This document shows positions 36,628 to 46,552 of a stretch of DNA of 64,000 bases, one piece after another (within the stretch, counting starts at the first letter, position 1; the number at the start of each line of letters is the position of its first letter). The notes beneath the pieces are model-generated. The model was not told the DNA's origin, searched no databases, and worked only from the letters and a program-made list of their open reading frames with translations. A program made the position numbers and the translations under genes. The stretch covers positions 3,658,001 through 3,722,000 of the forward strand of contig NZ_CP149817.1 in the NCBI RefSeq assembly GCF_037935975.1, written 5' to 3'. This DNA comes from Teredinibacter turnerae (GTDB lineage Bacteria > Pseudomonadota > Gammaproteobacteria > Pseudomonadales > Cellvibrionaceae).

Positions 36628-39321
36628 ATGAAGCCATATGCAATTACCCCCCTGGCCGCCGCGGTGGCTATGAGCATCAGCACCTTGAGTCTTGCCGAGG
36701 AACAAGCACTGGAGGAAGTTTATGTCACGGGGTTTAAAGCCTCGCTGAAGAACTCGCTGGCAACCAAACAACAGGCAAATGGCGTTGTAGATGCTATCTA
36801 CGCTGAAGATATCGCCGATTTCCCCGACAACAACCTCGCAGAATCACTGCAGCGTATTCCTGGTGTCGCGGTGTCGCGCGCAGGTGGCGAGGGCCGACAA
36901 ATTACGGTACGCGGCCTGGGTCCGGCTTTTACCCGCGTACGCATCAATGGTATGGAAGCGATGTCCAGTACCGGTGGTACCGACGCGGTAGGCGGCAACA
37001 ACCGTGGTCGGTCGTTTGATTTCAACACATTTTCTTCTGATCTATTTAGCAACCTGATCGTGCGAAAAACCAACTCAGGTGAAGTGGAAGAAGGCTCTCT
37101 GGGCGCGACGGTAGATTTGCGCACTGCCCGACCAATGGACTTTGATGGTTTCACCCTTTCTGTGTCTGCTCAGGCAGGCTATAACGATAAATCTGAAGAA
37201 ATCGACCCCAAACTCTCCGTTTTGGTCAGCCACCATTTAACAGATACTTTCGGTGCCTTGTTTTCGGTGTCCTATGCTGATCGAAAAATTATTGATGAAG
37301 GCAACAGTACCGTGCGCTGGTCCAATGCAGAAGATTTTGGCAGCTACCAGGGCGACCCGAATGCAGCGGAGCTTGAATACCTGAATGGCGACGACGCACC
37401 ATTTCATCCACGTATTCCACGCTACGATTCCTATACCCATAACATTACCCGCACCGGCGCCGCGTTGAGCTTGCAATGGCAACCAGCGACAAACACGGAG
37501 TTCGTATTGGACACGCTCTATTCTGAGCACGACGCATCACGTCGCGAAGTCTTTATGCAGGGCGTGGGCAACAGCACAAGCACCGTAGCCAATTATGACG
37601 TCCGCGATTACATCGTAGAAGGCAATACGCTGGTCTACGCCGATATCGCCAATGGCGCCGTACAGGCTGAAGACCGCTACGACGAACTGAACACCACATT
37701 CAATCAAATTACCTTACATGCGAACCATGAATTTAATGATCGCTTGCGTATCAACGGGCTTATAGGAACCGCTGAATCTGAATTTAAAAACCCGATCCAA
37801 AACACCTTTATTGGCCGCGCCAATGGCGTTGGTTTTAGCTGGGATTATCGCGGCGAAAGCGACGATGTCATGCTCACATTTGGCGATGACGCTTACACCG
37901 AATCCGCATGGGAACTGACCGGAATACGTCAGCGACCGCAGGGAACTAACAATAGTTTTTCTAATGCCGCCGTCGACATCGAATTTGATATCAACGCGGT
38001 GTTTACCATTAAGGGTGGCATAAGCACCAAATCGTTTGAGTTTGATTCGTACCAATCCCGTCTCAGCTCCGAGAATAATCACGGTGTGACTATTGATGGC
38101 TATCTCACGAGTTACGATTCCGGCCTGGGAGATGGCAGAGCTTGGCTTATCCCTGATCGCAAAGCCCTACTCGCGGATTATCCAATCTTGGATGACACCG
38201 GTGAATGGGAACTGATACCACGACAACCGGATACATTCGGCGTAACCGAAGACACCACCTCCGCTTTTGTACAACTTGATTTCGCCACATCGCTAAATGA
38301 TATGCCTTTTAGTGGTGACATCGGCTTGCGCAAGTTTAATACCAGTCAATCGTCAACCGGCTGGTACGATGTCAACGGCGACGGCGACAAAGAACAAATA
38401 TGGGTAGATCACAGCTACGACGATTTACTGCCTTCAGCAAATTTCAGACTCGAAGCCATGGAAAATGTGGTGCTGCGATTCAGCGCTTCAGAAGGTATCG
38501 CGCGCGCTGGCCTGCAATCGTTAAAAGCGGATCAAGCAGTGCGCGTCGATGGTAGTGCCCGTGCAATTACCGGCGGGAACCCACTCCTGGAACCCACTAA
38601 AGCCACCAGCTACGACGCAGGTATCGAACTCTACCTGAGCGACACCGCGGCCATGACGCTAACCGTATTTAAAAAAGAAATCGATAGTCATGTACAAAGT
38701 CTGAAAGACCAAAGAACCCCCGCCGAACTCGGTATTCCGGATGAGGAAGTTGTAAGCCAGTGTGAACAGGCCGGGCAGGTTACCGCAGACTGTAACTCGT
38801 CGTTACTGTTTGACCGCACAGTACCACTCAACGGCCCGGGTGGCGATCTTCACGGTTTTGAATGGGGCTTCCAAACCACATTTGGCGCATTCGGCGAATT
38901 CTGGGAAAACGTCGGTATTATTGCGAACTATACCTACGTTAAGACACAGGTCGCGTATCTGGATAGCGACGGCAATATCGATGTAATCGCCGACCTGACC
39001 AATTTGTCCGATGTGACATCCAGCGCGACCTTGTACTACGAAGATACTCATTTCAGCGCGCGTCTCGCACTGGTGGAGCGCAGTGACTATCTCACCGACC
39101 CCCGCGGTCGCAATGGCAATATTCAGCACGGTACTTACGGCACCAGCAACCTGGATTTTTCTGCGGCCTACACACTTAACGACAATTTCAAGCTCACGTT
39201 CGACGCAGTCAACCTTACCAACGAAGCAGATGACCAGTGGGTAGATGTGAACGATAAACGTCTTTCCTACTATCACGAGACCGGAACCCAAGTGTACCTG
39301 GGGGCACAGTATAAGTTTTAA
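36628..39321 (+). CDS. TonB-dependent receptor of the pectin locus
   Basis: An 897-residue outer-membrane transporter. The signal peptide ends SLA-EEQ and runs straight into the TonB-box-like LEEVYVTGFKASLKNSLATKQ segment. The plug contains NLAESLQRIPGVAVSR, GRQITVRGLGPAFTRVRINGMEA and VEEGSLGATVDLRTARP, and the barrel ends TQVYLGAQYKF. It belongs to the same receptor subclass as the xyloglucan-locus gene at 17662. Two UxuR-type operators and the neighbouring GH28, GH105, KduI and KduD genes point to uptake of oligogalacturonides or rhamnogalacturonan fragments. It is followed by a strong terminator, so it is probably its own transcription unit. Confidence 0.9.
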   Translation: MKPYAITPLAAAVAMSISTLSLAEEQALEEVYVTGFKASLKNSLATKQQANGVVDAIYAEDIADFPDNNLAESLQRIPGVAVSRAGGEGRQITVRGLGPAFTRVRINGMEAMSSTGGTDAVGGNNRGRSFDFNTFSSDLFSNLIVRKTNSGEVEEGSLGATVDLRTARPMDFDGFTLSVSAQAGYNDKSEEIDPKLSVLVSHHLTDTFGALFSVSYADRKIIDEGNSTVRWSNAEDFGSYQGDPNAAELEYLNGDDAPFHPRIPRYDSYTHNITRTGAALSLQWQPATNTEFVLDTLYSEHDASRREVFMQGVGNSTSTVANYDVRDYIVEGNTLVYADIANGAVQAEDRYDELNTTFNQITLHANHEFNDRLRINGLIGTAESEFKNPIQNTFIGRANGVGFSWDYRGESDDVMLTFGDDAYTESAWELTGIRQRPQGTNNSFSNAAVDIEFDINAVFTIKGGISTKSFEFDSYQSRLSSENNHGVTIDGYLTSYDSGLGDGRAWLIPDRKALLADYPILDDTGEWELIPRQPDTFGVTEDTTSAFVQLDFATSLNDMPFSGDIGLRKFNTSQSSTGWYDVNGDGDKEQIWVDHSYDDLLPSANFRLEAMENVVLRFSASEGIARAGLQSLKADQAVRVDGSARAITGGNPLLEPTKATSYDAGIELYLSDTAAMTLTVFKKEIDSHVQSLKDQRTPAELGIPDEEVVSQCEQAGQVTADCNSSLLFDRTVPLNGPGGDLHGFEWGFQTTFGAFGEFWENVGIIANYTYVKTQVAYLDSDGNIDVIADLTNLSDVTSSATLYYEDTHFSARLALVERSDYLTDPRGRNGNIQHGTYGTSNLDFSAAYTLNDNFKLTFDAVNLTNEADDQWVDVNDKRLSYYHETGTQVYLGAQYKF

Positions 39322-39359
39322 TATTTTCAAATTTCCTCGACTGGGCAATGAAGCGTCAT

Positions 39360-39387
39360 AGCGCCAGCACCATCGGCGCTTTTTTTC
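39360..39387 (+). terminator. Rho-independent terminator after the pectin TonB receptor
   Basis: AGCGCC / GGCGCT stem (39360-39365, 39375-39380) followed by seven T. It lies 39 bp after the receptor stop. Confidence 0.85.
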
Positions 39388-39417
39388 GTTTCCAACCATT
39401 AAACTCTGGAATGAATC

Positions 39418-41895
39418 GTGACAACAAACTGGCTTAAACCTTTTTCAATTGTCGGCGCATCGCTGTTAATACAATCGTGTATGCAGCAGCAAACAACACA
39501 CGAACAAGTAAATACCCTGCAAACACGTAGCATTGCTGTGCTGGAGGTAGCCAACCCCTCGGCATTTGAGCGACCGTCAGAACAGATATACTTGAGTTTT
39601 AAGCAACTGGGTATTGCACGCACGAACGCATTGGTCGTGCGTGATAAAAAAGCACAGCTGCCACTCGATATTATCGATAAAGACGGAGACGGCAACGAAG
39701 ATGGCATTGTTATTCTTGTGAGCCTGAAAAGCGGCGCAACCAAAGAACTGGAAATTTCACGCGCAGCAGCCCCCATTTCGCGGCGCGACCAAAAACTAAC
39801 GCAAGCGGAAATATCGAGAAAACACGGTGGAAATTGGTACACACACCCCAAAAAACCTGAATTCAAAGCCTACGATGGCGGAACCTTTGAAAATGTCACG
39901 CAACTGACACCACCCGATTTTTATACGGATCATTCCAACTGGATACGGTATGAAGGGCCTGGAATAGAATCGGACAAAATGGCGTATCGGGTCTACCTGG
40001 ATGAGCGCAATGGCTTCGATGTATTCGGCAAAATAACCCCTCAACCGATTTTGCAACGGGTTGGGCTGGACGGCTACGAGTCTTACCACAGCATGACTGA
40101 ATGGGGTATGGACCTGTTAAAAGTGGGCGATTCTCTAGGCGCGGGTGGATTTGGCTTCTGGCAAAATTACCAGGTGCAAGCATCCATTCCCGCCGAAACA
40201 CGCACAGCGACGATCCGCAACAATACGAACACCTACTCATCATTTTCTATCGACTATCAAAACGTTCACATTGGACAAAACCAACTCAATATATCGGCGC
40301 TGCTTTCCATGCAAGCTGGCAGCGAGTTGGTTCATACGCGGCTGGCACTCTCCAATGCGAGTAACGATTTTGTTATAGGTACCGTAAAACACCCCAATAC
40401 AGAATTACTGCTGGGAGATATGAATATTCCAGGCGATAGTTATACCTATCTCGCGAGTTGGGGGCCTCAGTCACTGGATGGAGGCCAACTTGGCTTGGCC
40501 GTCCTGTTTCGCAAGCGCGACTTTAACAAGGTTGTTGACGATGAAAAATCTTACGCGGCACACATGAAAACTCGAGGTAACCAATTGGACTACTACTTTG
40601 TTGCGGTCTGGGATGGAGAAACCCAAGAGCCGATAAAATCGGCTGACCAATTCAGTGCTTTTCTCAGGAGGGAAACAGAAAAGCTGACTCAACCTATTCG
40701 TGTGCGTTTGCAAACAAGCCATACCAAAGAGACCCGCGCACAAATATCCAGACAATCCGCAAAAGCGGCGTTACATTGGAGCGAGTGGATGGCAGACTCA
40801 GAGCTGCAACGGAAAACACTGAAATACCACGCGGGAGGGTGGGATACCAATCGACGACGTGTACCTAAATTTGAATACGATATTGTCGGCATCTTACCCC
40901 TAGCCTATGCGCGGTTGGGGGCAGCACTGAATAACCCAGACTATACTGATGTTCTTGAGAAAGTGACGGGATCTTACATTCGCAGCGACGGCAGCATTAT
41001 CGCCTACAATTCCGAAAATTTTAATATCGACAGCGTAGCGCCCGGTAGAGCGGTACTCGCGTTGTACAAAAAAACTCAAAATCAGAAATACAGATTAGCG
41101 GCTGACCGGTTGCGCGAGCAGCTGCGACATCACCCGAAAACCCGCGAGGGCGCTTTCTGGCATAAGAAAAAATACCCCGGTCAACTCTGGTTGGACGGGG
41201 TATATATGGGTATGCCTTTTCTCGCCGAATATACCACCCTGTTCGAGCAAGGTGCCGCATTAGACGAGGTCGTACAGGAATTCATCCTTACCCGTAAATA
41301 TTTGCGGGATGAAAAAACCGGGCTTTATTATCACGCTATTGACGAAACCCTTCAGCAGGACTGGGCAGATCCCACGACAGGGCTCTCTCCCGAGTTTTGG
41401 GGTAGAGGCGTAGGCTGGCTGGCCATGGCTCTAGTAGATACACTTGAATATCTGCCAGCCGATAAACCTGAGTTAACTGCGCCACTGCAGGACATGATTA
41501 CAGAGCTGGCGAGCGCGCTTGTAAAGTACCGCGATCCAAATACAGGTTTGTGGTGGCAAATTATGGACAAGCCCAATAAACGGGGCAATTATCTGGAATC
41601 CAGCGCATCGGCCATGTTTGTGTATTTTTTTGCGAAAGCGTTAAATCGGGGCTATTTACCCGATACCTACACAAACGTAGCCACTAGCGCTTACGATTCA
41701 CTGGTGAAAGAATTTATTACGGTTAATGCTGATGCCACCATCAGCATGACCAACCAATGCCTGGTAGCGGGACTCGGTTTCGGCCGAGATGGGAGCTACA
41801 ACTACTATATGAGCGAGCAAATTGTCGCTGATGATCCAAAAGGCACAGCGCCTTTTATTATGGCGGGGCTTGAAGTGGCCCAAATACAGAACTGA
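39418..41895 (+). CDS. DUF4861-GH105 fusion lipoprotein, unsaturated glycuronyl hydrolase
   Basis: A GTG start gives 825 residues with a lipoprotein signal (SLLIQSC, Cys21). Residues about 30-440 match the DUF4861 pattern (VLDIIDKDGDGNEDGIV-like segment, WIRYEGPGIESDKMAYRVYLDERNGFDVFGK and MTEWGMDLLKVGDSLGAGGFG). The function of that domain is unknown, though it is common in pectin and ulvan loci. Residues about 455-825 are GH105, with GQLWLDGVYMGMPFLAEY, PEFWGRGVGWLAMAL and YLESSASAMF. GH105 hydrates and releases the unsaturated uronate that lyases leave at the non-reducing end. Its product is the substrate for KduI 35 bp downstream. The fusion links two proteins more often encoded apart. 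It is anchored in the envelope. Confidence 0.88.
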   Translation: MTTNWLKPFSIVGASLLIQSCMQQQTTHEQVNTLQTRSIAVLEVANPSAFERPSEQIYLSFKQLGIARTNALVVRDKKAQLPLDIIDKDGDGNEDGIVILVSLKSGATKELEISRAAAPISRRDQKLTQAEISRKHGGNWYTHPKKPEFKAYDGGTFENVTQLTPPDFYTDHSNWIRYEGPGIESDKMAYRVYLDERNGFDVFGKITPQPILQRVGLDGYESYHSMTEWGMDLLKVGDSLGAGGFGFWQNYQVQASIPAETRTATIRNNTNTYSSFSIDYQNVHIGQNQLNISALLSMQAGSELVHTRLALSNASNDFVIGTVKHPNTELLLGDMNIPGDSYTYLASWGPQSLDGGQLGLAVLFRKRDFNKVVDDEKSYAAHMKTRGNQLDYYFVAVWDGETQEPIKSADQFSAFLRRETEKLTQPIRVRLQTSHTKETRAQISRQSAKAALHWSEWMADSELQRKTLKYHAGGWDTNRRRVPKFEYDIVGILPLAYARLGAALNNPDYTDVLEKVTGSYIRSDGSIIAYNSENFNIDSVAPGRAVLALYKKTQNQKYRLAADRLREQLRHHPKTREGAFWHKKKYPGQLWLDGVYMGMPFLAEYTTLFEQGAALDEVVQEFILTRKYLRDEKTGLYYHAIDETLQQDWADPTTGLSPEFWGRGVGWLAMALVDTLEYLPADKPELTAPLQDMITELASALVKYRDPNTGLWWQIMDKPNKRGNYLESSASAMFVYFFAKALNRGYLPDTYTNVATSAYDSLVKEFITVNADATISMTNQCLVAGLGFGRDGSYNYYMSEQIVADDPKGTAPFIMAGLEVAQIQN

Positions 41896-41930
41896 TAGCT
41901 CACAACCAGCTTTAAAACACGGAATTCACT

Positions 41931-42773
41931 ATGACCATCTCCATTGAAGAACGATTCGCCGTCCACAAAAATGATTATAAGAACTACGATACCAGTAAGC
42001 TCCGGGAAAACTTTCTCATCGAGTCTGTGTTCAAGCCAAATGAAATATGCCTTACTTACACGCACTACGACCGAATTATTGTCGGCGGCATCTACCCAGT
42101 AGATAACGTGCTCCATCTCGAATCTGTCGATCAATTAAAATCCGACGCGTTCCTTGCCCGCCGTGAACTTGCAGCAATCAATATTGGCGGCGAAGGCATT
42201 GTGACAGTTGACGGAGAGAAATACACAATTGCCGCAAAAGAGGCCATTTATATCGGCAAAGGCGCGCAGCAAGTAAGCTTTGCCAGCGCAACTGCCAGCG
42301 AGCCGGCAAAGTTTTATATGAACTCAGCCCCCGCGCACCAGCAATTCCCGACCAAAAAAGTTGGCAAAGCAGATGCGAATGTACTGTCGCTCGGTGATGC
42401 CACCACCTGTAACGAGCGCAACATCTATCAACTGGTGATAGGCGGCGTTGTAGAAACATGTCAATTGCAAATGGGTATGACAGAGCTAAAACCAGGAAGC
42501 ATCTGGAATACCATGCCGATGCACACCCACAGCCGTCGCATGGAGGCATATTTCTATTTCAATTTACCTGAAGAACACGCCGTGTGTCACTTTATGGGGC
42601 CAGCTGAAGAGACTCGCCACATCTGGGTCGCTAACGAACAAGCCGTGGTATCACCACCCTGGTCTATGCACTCCGGTGTCGGCACCGCGAATTACACATT
42701 TATTTGGGGAATGGCTGGGGAAAACCTGGACTATACCGATATGGACTTTCACAACCCGGCAGACCTCAAATAA
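41931..42773 (+). CDS. kduI: 5-dehydro-4-deoxy-D-glucuronate isomerase (KduI)
   Basis: A 280-residue cupin-fold isomerase, the usual size. The metal site is visible in MPMHTHSRRMEAYFYF (HxH....E) with a later His in PPWSMHSGVG. The family segments LCTHYDRIIVGGI-like (TYTHYDRIIVGGIYPV) and HIWVANEQAVVSPPWS are present. It converts 4-deoxy-L-threo-5-hexosulose uronate, from GH105 or pectate lyase products, to 3-deoxy-D-glycero-2,5-hexodiulosonate in the cytoplasm. It lies 35 bp after the GH105 fusion and 28 bp before kduD, an operon that forms a complete unsaturated-uronate branch. Confidence 0.95.
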   Translation: MTISIEERFAVHKNDYKNYDTSKLRENFLIESVFKPNEICLTYTHYDRIIVGGIYPVDNVLHLESVDQLKSDAFLARRELAAINIGGEGIVTVDGEKYTIAAKEAIYIGKGAQQVSFASATASEPAKFYMNSAPAHQQFPTKKVGKADANVLSLGDATTCNERNIYQLVIGGVVETCQLQMGMTELKPGSIWNTMPMHTHSRRMEAYFYFNLPEEHAVCHFMGPAEETRHIWVANEQAVVSPPWSMHSGVGTANYTFIWGMAGENLDYTDMDFHNPADLK

Positions 42774-42801
42774 ACCAGGCAATAATTAGGAGCAATACAT
42801 A

Positions 42802-43596
42802 ATGAGCACGGCGCTATTTAATCTCGAAGGTAAGGTAGCCCTTGTCACGGGCGCGACCCACGGGTTGGGCATGGCCATGGGAAAAGGCCTCGCCAAGGCC
42901 GGAGCAAGACTTGTCATTAATGGTCATTCCTCTCAGGATAAGATCGACAGTGCACTTGAGGATTATCGTAATCACGGCATTAATGCGCTCGGTTATCGTT
43001 TTGACGTCACCAACGAAACGCAAGTTGCAGACGCCCTTGAGGCTATTGAAAAGGACGTTGGACCTGTTGATATTCTGGTAAATAACGCAGGTATTATTCG
43101 CCGAACCCCGCTTTTGGAAATGCCACTCGAAGAATGGGAACTTGTATTAAAAACGGATTTAACTGGCGTGTTTACCATGACCCGACCAGTAGCCAAAAGC
43201 ATGATCGGCAGAGGCAAAGGGAAAATTATCAACATCTGTTCCATGATGAGCGAGTTGGGTCGAAACTCGGTAGGCGCATATGCTGCAGCAAAAGGCGGCC
43301 TGAAAATGCTAACCCGCAATATGGCGACAGAATGGGCGAAGTACAATATTCAGGTTAACGGCATTGGCCCCGGTTATTTCGCTACCAGCCAGACTGCACC
43401 TATTCGAGTAGACGGTAACCCGATGAACGAGTTTATCATCAGCCGCACGCCGGCAGGAAAGTGGGGAGACCCCGACGACCTGCAAGGCGCGACTATTTTT
43501 CTCGCGTCAGACGCCAGTAATTTTGTTACCGGGCAAATTCTCTATGTGGATGGTGGAATCCTGGCAACAATTGGCAGGCCGTCAAACGAAGCCTAA
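42802..43596 (+). CDS. kduD: 2-dehydro-3-deoxy-D-gluconate 5-dehydrogenase (KduD)
   Basis: A 264-residue short-chain dehydrogenase. It has the cofactor motif TGATHGLGMAMGKGLA at the N-terminus, the NNAGIIRR strand, the catalytic Ser in NICSMMSELGR and YAAAKGG (YxxxK), and the KduD-like IQVNGIGPGYFATSQT and VDGGILATIG tail. It reduces the product of KduI to 2-keto-3-deoxygluconate with NAD(P)H, joining the route that UxaA also feeds. A GGAG precedes the ATG. The gene directly follows kduI and ends the operon; a hairpin follows about 95 bp downstream. Confidence 0.94.
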   Translation: MSTALFNLEGKVALVTGATHGLGMAMGKGLAKAGARLVINGHSSQDKIDSALEDYRNHGINALGYRFDVTNETQVADALEAIEKDVGPVDILVNNAGIIRRTPLLEMPLEEWELVLKTDLTGVFTMTRPVAKSMIGRGKGKIINICSMMSELGRNSVGAYAAAKGGLKMLTRNMATEWAKYNIQVNGIGPGYFATSQTAPIRVDGNPMNEFIISRTPAGKWGDPDDLQGATIFLASDASNFVTGQILYVDGGILATIGRPSNEA

Positions 43597-43690
43597 AAAC
43601 ACCGCCTCTGTCGGCACTCGTGGTCCATTTCCAGCTGGCTGTCCGTAGATTCCCCTCTTTATCAAAAACCTTTCTCATTAAAAACCCACT

Positions 43691-43716
43691 GCGGCTCGCG
43701 ACATAAAGCGAGCCGC
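43691..43716. terminator. Hairpin between convergent kduD and GH43 genes
   Basis: GCGGCTCGC / GCGAGCCGC perfect 9-bp stem with an 8-nt loop. No T-run follows on either strand, so it is a weak or Rho-assisted terminator at best. Confidence 0.45.
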
Positions 43717-43814
43717 GCATAGGGGTTCTCACCGATTTATCTACATTCGACGCCCCTGGCAGAGACCAGATAGAGGCCGCTGCCAGGTCGCGTTACGTAA
43801 ATACTACAGTGAAT

Positions 43815-46160
43815 TTAATTCGAGCGAATGCCCCACACAGCAGTCCCATCATTAGACAATGCGCTAAATGTAACTTCGAAGCGGCTGCGCACCTGATTCC
43901 ATTGACGGCTCACGACGCCTGAATAGCGCGTACCAGCGATCACTAACGAAATAGCGCGCTCGCCTTGGGAGTAACTCCAACTGCCACCCGCACTACCACT
44001 AATCGTTCCGCCGCCGTTTAATTGAATATTCGTAGACTGTTTTATCGCTGCCGAAATATCCTTACCGTGATTTATCAGCTGATAGGTGCCGGGAACTTCG
44101 AACGCATACACTGCCTGCAATTGCTCAAAACTGCGGTTACTGTTATTTACATCTACCTTTTTTGCGTAGCGCAATGGCGACACGACAGGCCAGCCGCTTT
44201 CGTTAAAAAAGAACTCGTGAACGCGAACAGCATGCTGCTCACCGCGGCCGGGAAACCGGGTGTGAAAGAGTAAAAAGTATTGGCCTGTTGCCGGGTCACG
44301 CCACGCGGAATTATGCCCAGGAGAGACGTAACCCAAAGTGTCGTTGGTACCGGAGAACACATAGTTACCCATTAATTTTACGCCGTGGGGGGCAATACTG
44401 GCGTCGTCAAATACGGTTCCCGCAGCGCCTTTTACACTAGCCATGTTTGTTCCGTTCGAATCGTAATACGGACCATCGGGATTGGCCGAGCGAGAAACTC
44501 GAATATTATAGCCACCATCTGCAGACAGTCCGCCATAACTCGAAAACATATAGTAAAAGCCGGTTTCCGGGCTATAGATGACATAAGCTCCTTCAATCCT
44601 TGCATGATTACCGCCCATCAAATGCTTGCCGTAACCTTGCCCACCGTAAGGGAAGCCCGTAGATGGATCGAGCTGCATAATAAATATGCCGCCAGAATAA
44701 GAACCGTACATCATCCAGAGGCGCCCGTTCTGATCGAAAAATACTGCAGGGTCGACGACATTCGGATGGACATTCGCGTCGTAAGTTGTACCGTCTGCAC
44801 TCGGCTGCCCCCACATGCCCGAACGCAGAATTATCCCCTGATCTGTGTAAGGTCCCCCAACGTTGGATGCACTTGCTATGCCCAGCGCAGAGAGAGGTGA
44901 GTCTCCACGGCAGGCGTTGTAATACATCAAATAGCGGCCGTTTACACTAGCGACATCTGGCGCCCACAAGGTGTTAGTTTCTGCCCAGCTTAACGCTTCC
45001 TGCAGCTCGGTAACGACATTGTTAAAAATCGGATTTTGTGCGTTTACGCCATCCGCCACGCGTACCCAGTTTTGCATATCCCCACTGCGCGCAACGCTAA
45101 GGTGGCTACCGAAAATGTAAAACTCTCCCTCTGCCGCGATTACGGAAGGATCATGTACCGAAATGGAGTTTAAACTGGGCGTAGCAAAAACAATGTCTTC
45201 AGGTGGCGGGGTCGGCGTAGGCGTGCTGCCGAAATCGCAAACTTCAGCACTCAGACTTGCACCTGTTATACTCAAGCTGTCGATGTTCGCCAAGCCTGCA
45301 TTTGAAGTTGCTTCCAACCGAACAACATGGTAGCCCTGGCTCAACCAGGTGGCCGCTGTTTCGCTAGCTGTCCAGGACGCCCAAGAGCCTGTAGCTGGAA
45401 AATTTACGCTGCCAACTAAAGCACCATCAACAGTTAGGGTTCCAGGCCGCGCCGTGGTACTGCCGTTGGCAAATCGCCATTCAAAACTATAGGTACCGGC
45501 AGTGGAAACGTTGATCGCCCACTCCACGCCTGTACCAAGCTGATTGTCTGTGTTCGCAAATCCGCTTCCGGTAAAACCCGTATTGTTACTGTCGATGCTT
45601 CCATCAACACGACAAAATCCTGCGTTATTTTCTTCAAGAACCAGCGTATTCGGCGGCGTAACAACTGGGCTAAAAACCCATTGCTGTGGATCGCCTCCCC
45701 AATGAGACCATTGCGCAATATTGGCTCCATCACTCGTATCAAAATTATATAAATCAAGCGATTTATCGGAATAAACATTAACGATGCTTGAATAACCATT
45801 CCCAAGATCGTTGATGTACCAGTGCTGGGTTTCACCAGCCCAATATGTCCACTGAACAATGTTCGCACCATCGGTGGTATCAAAGTTATACACTTCCATC
45901 GCCATGCCGCTGTTGGCATTAACAATAGAGTAAATTCCATCACCAACGCTGGATATCTGCCAGTGCTGATGACTTCCATTGTCGTCAGACCACTGCTGGA
46001 TATTTGCGCCCTCCGACAGGCTGGCGTCAGCCACTTCAATCGGCTTGTCACTTATTTTAGATTTTATTAAATAGATTCCATCTTCCAATGCATAACCTCT
46101 GTAACAAATGGAAGAAAACACTATTAACATCAGCAAACGGAAAATCAGTATTGGTCTCAT
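43815..46160 (-). CDS. GH43 endo-arabinanase with ricin-type and CBM6/35-like modules
   Basis: The ATG at 46160 follows GAGG and gives a 781-residue secreted protein (signal ends GYA-LED). Residues 25-165 hold a ricin-B-like trefoil with QHW/QHW/QQW motifs (65-67, 112-114, 159-161). Residues 172-302 form a CBM6/35-like beta-sandwich, followed by a PTPTPPP linker. GH43 follows, with Asp337 in VHDPSV, Asp470 in NVVDPAVF and Glu523 in ARIEGAYV as the catalytic triad. The C-terminal part (HNSAWRDPATGQYFLLFHTRFPGRG and the final beta domain) is typical of endo-1,5-alpha-arabinanases. It would trim arabinan side chains of rhamnogalacturonan I. Its middle module is closely related to one in the pectate lyase at 48220-52029. 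A beta-xylosidase or arabinofuranosidase activity is less likely. Confidence 0.88.
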   Translation of the reverse strand: MRPILIFRLLMLIVFSSICYRGYALEDGIYLIKSKISDKPIEVADASLSEGANIQQWSDDNGSHQHWQISSVGDGIYSIVNANSGMAMEVYNFDTTDGANIVQWTYWAGETQHWYINDLGNGYSSIVNVYSDKSLDLYNFDTSDGANIAQWSHWGGDPQQWVFSPVVTPPNTLVLEENNAGFCRVDGSIDSNNTGFTGSGFANTDNQLGTGVEWAINVSTAGTYSFEWRFANGSTTARPGTLTVDGALVGSVNFPATGSWASWTASETAATWLSQGYHVVRLEATSNAGLANIDSLSITGASLSAEVCDFGSTPTPTPPPEDIVFATPSLNSISVHDPSVIAAEGEFYIFGSHLSVARSGDMQNWVRVADGVNAQNPIFNNVVTELQEALSWAETNTLWAPDVASVNGRYLMYYNACRGDSPLSALGIASASNVGGPYTDQGIILRSGMWGQPSADGTTYDANVHPNVVDPAVFFDQNGRLWMMYGSYSGGIFIMQLDPSTGFPYGGQGYGKHLMGGNHARIEGAYVIYSPETGFYYMFSSYGGLSADGGYNIRVSRSANPDGPYYDSNGTNMASVKGAAGTVFDDASIAPHGVKLMGNYVFSGTNDTLGYVSPGHNSAWRDPATGQYFLLFHTRFPGRGEQHAVRVHEFFFNESGWPVVSPLRYAKKVDVNNSNRSFEQLQAVYAFEVPGTYQLINHGKDISAAIKQSTNIQLNGGGTISGSAGGSWSYSQGERAISLVIAGTRYSGVVSRQWNQVRSRFEVTFSALSNDGTAVWGIRSN

Positions 46161-46552
46161 GAGCGCCTCATATTTATTTAGAATTTCCCTATACCCCGCT
46201 CGCAGAACAAAACCGTTACACCATGTGATCTGCAAGAGAAACGCTGTCAGGGCATGATAATTCGGATGATAGTTTAAGAAAAATTAGCACGGATAAACGA
46301 GCGTGCCTTTAGTTTATTGACTACTGGATCATTTCTGTATCAGGTATTGTGATCAAATTCCGCGCACAACGCTGCATCGATAAAAATGATCACTAAGCAT
46401 CGCAAAGCACTTCAATATTTTGGCGCTTCAGCTTACAAAGACCAACACGAACTGCGCACAGCCGAGCAAGCTTCATGAGCGGCCACTAATATTCTGTAGG
46501 GTTACAAAATTTGGGTTACAAGTGAAGCAGAACGAAACACCGCTTAACTCAC
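46161..46552. promoter_or_regulatory. Gap before the GH43 gene
   Basis: About 390 bp that must hold the GH43 promoter. I see no UxuR-type palindrome here and no terminator with a T-run for the CE8 gene upstream. Confidence 0.4.
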
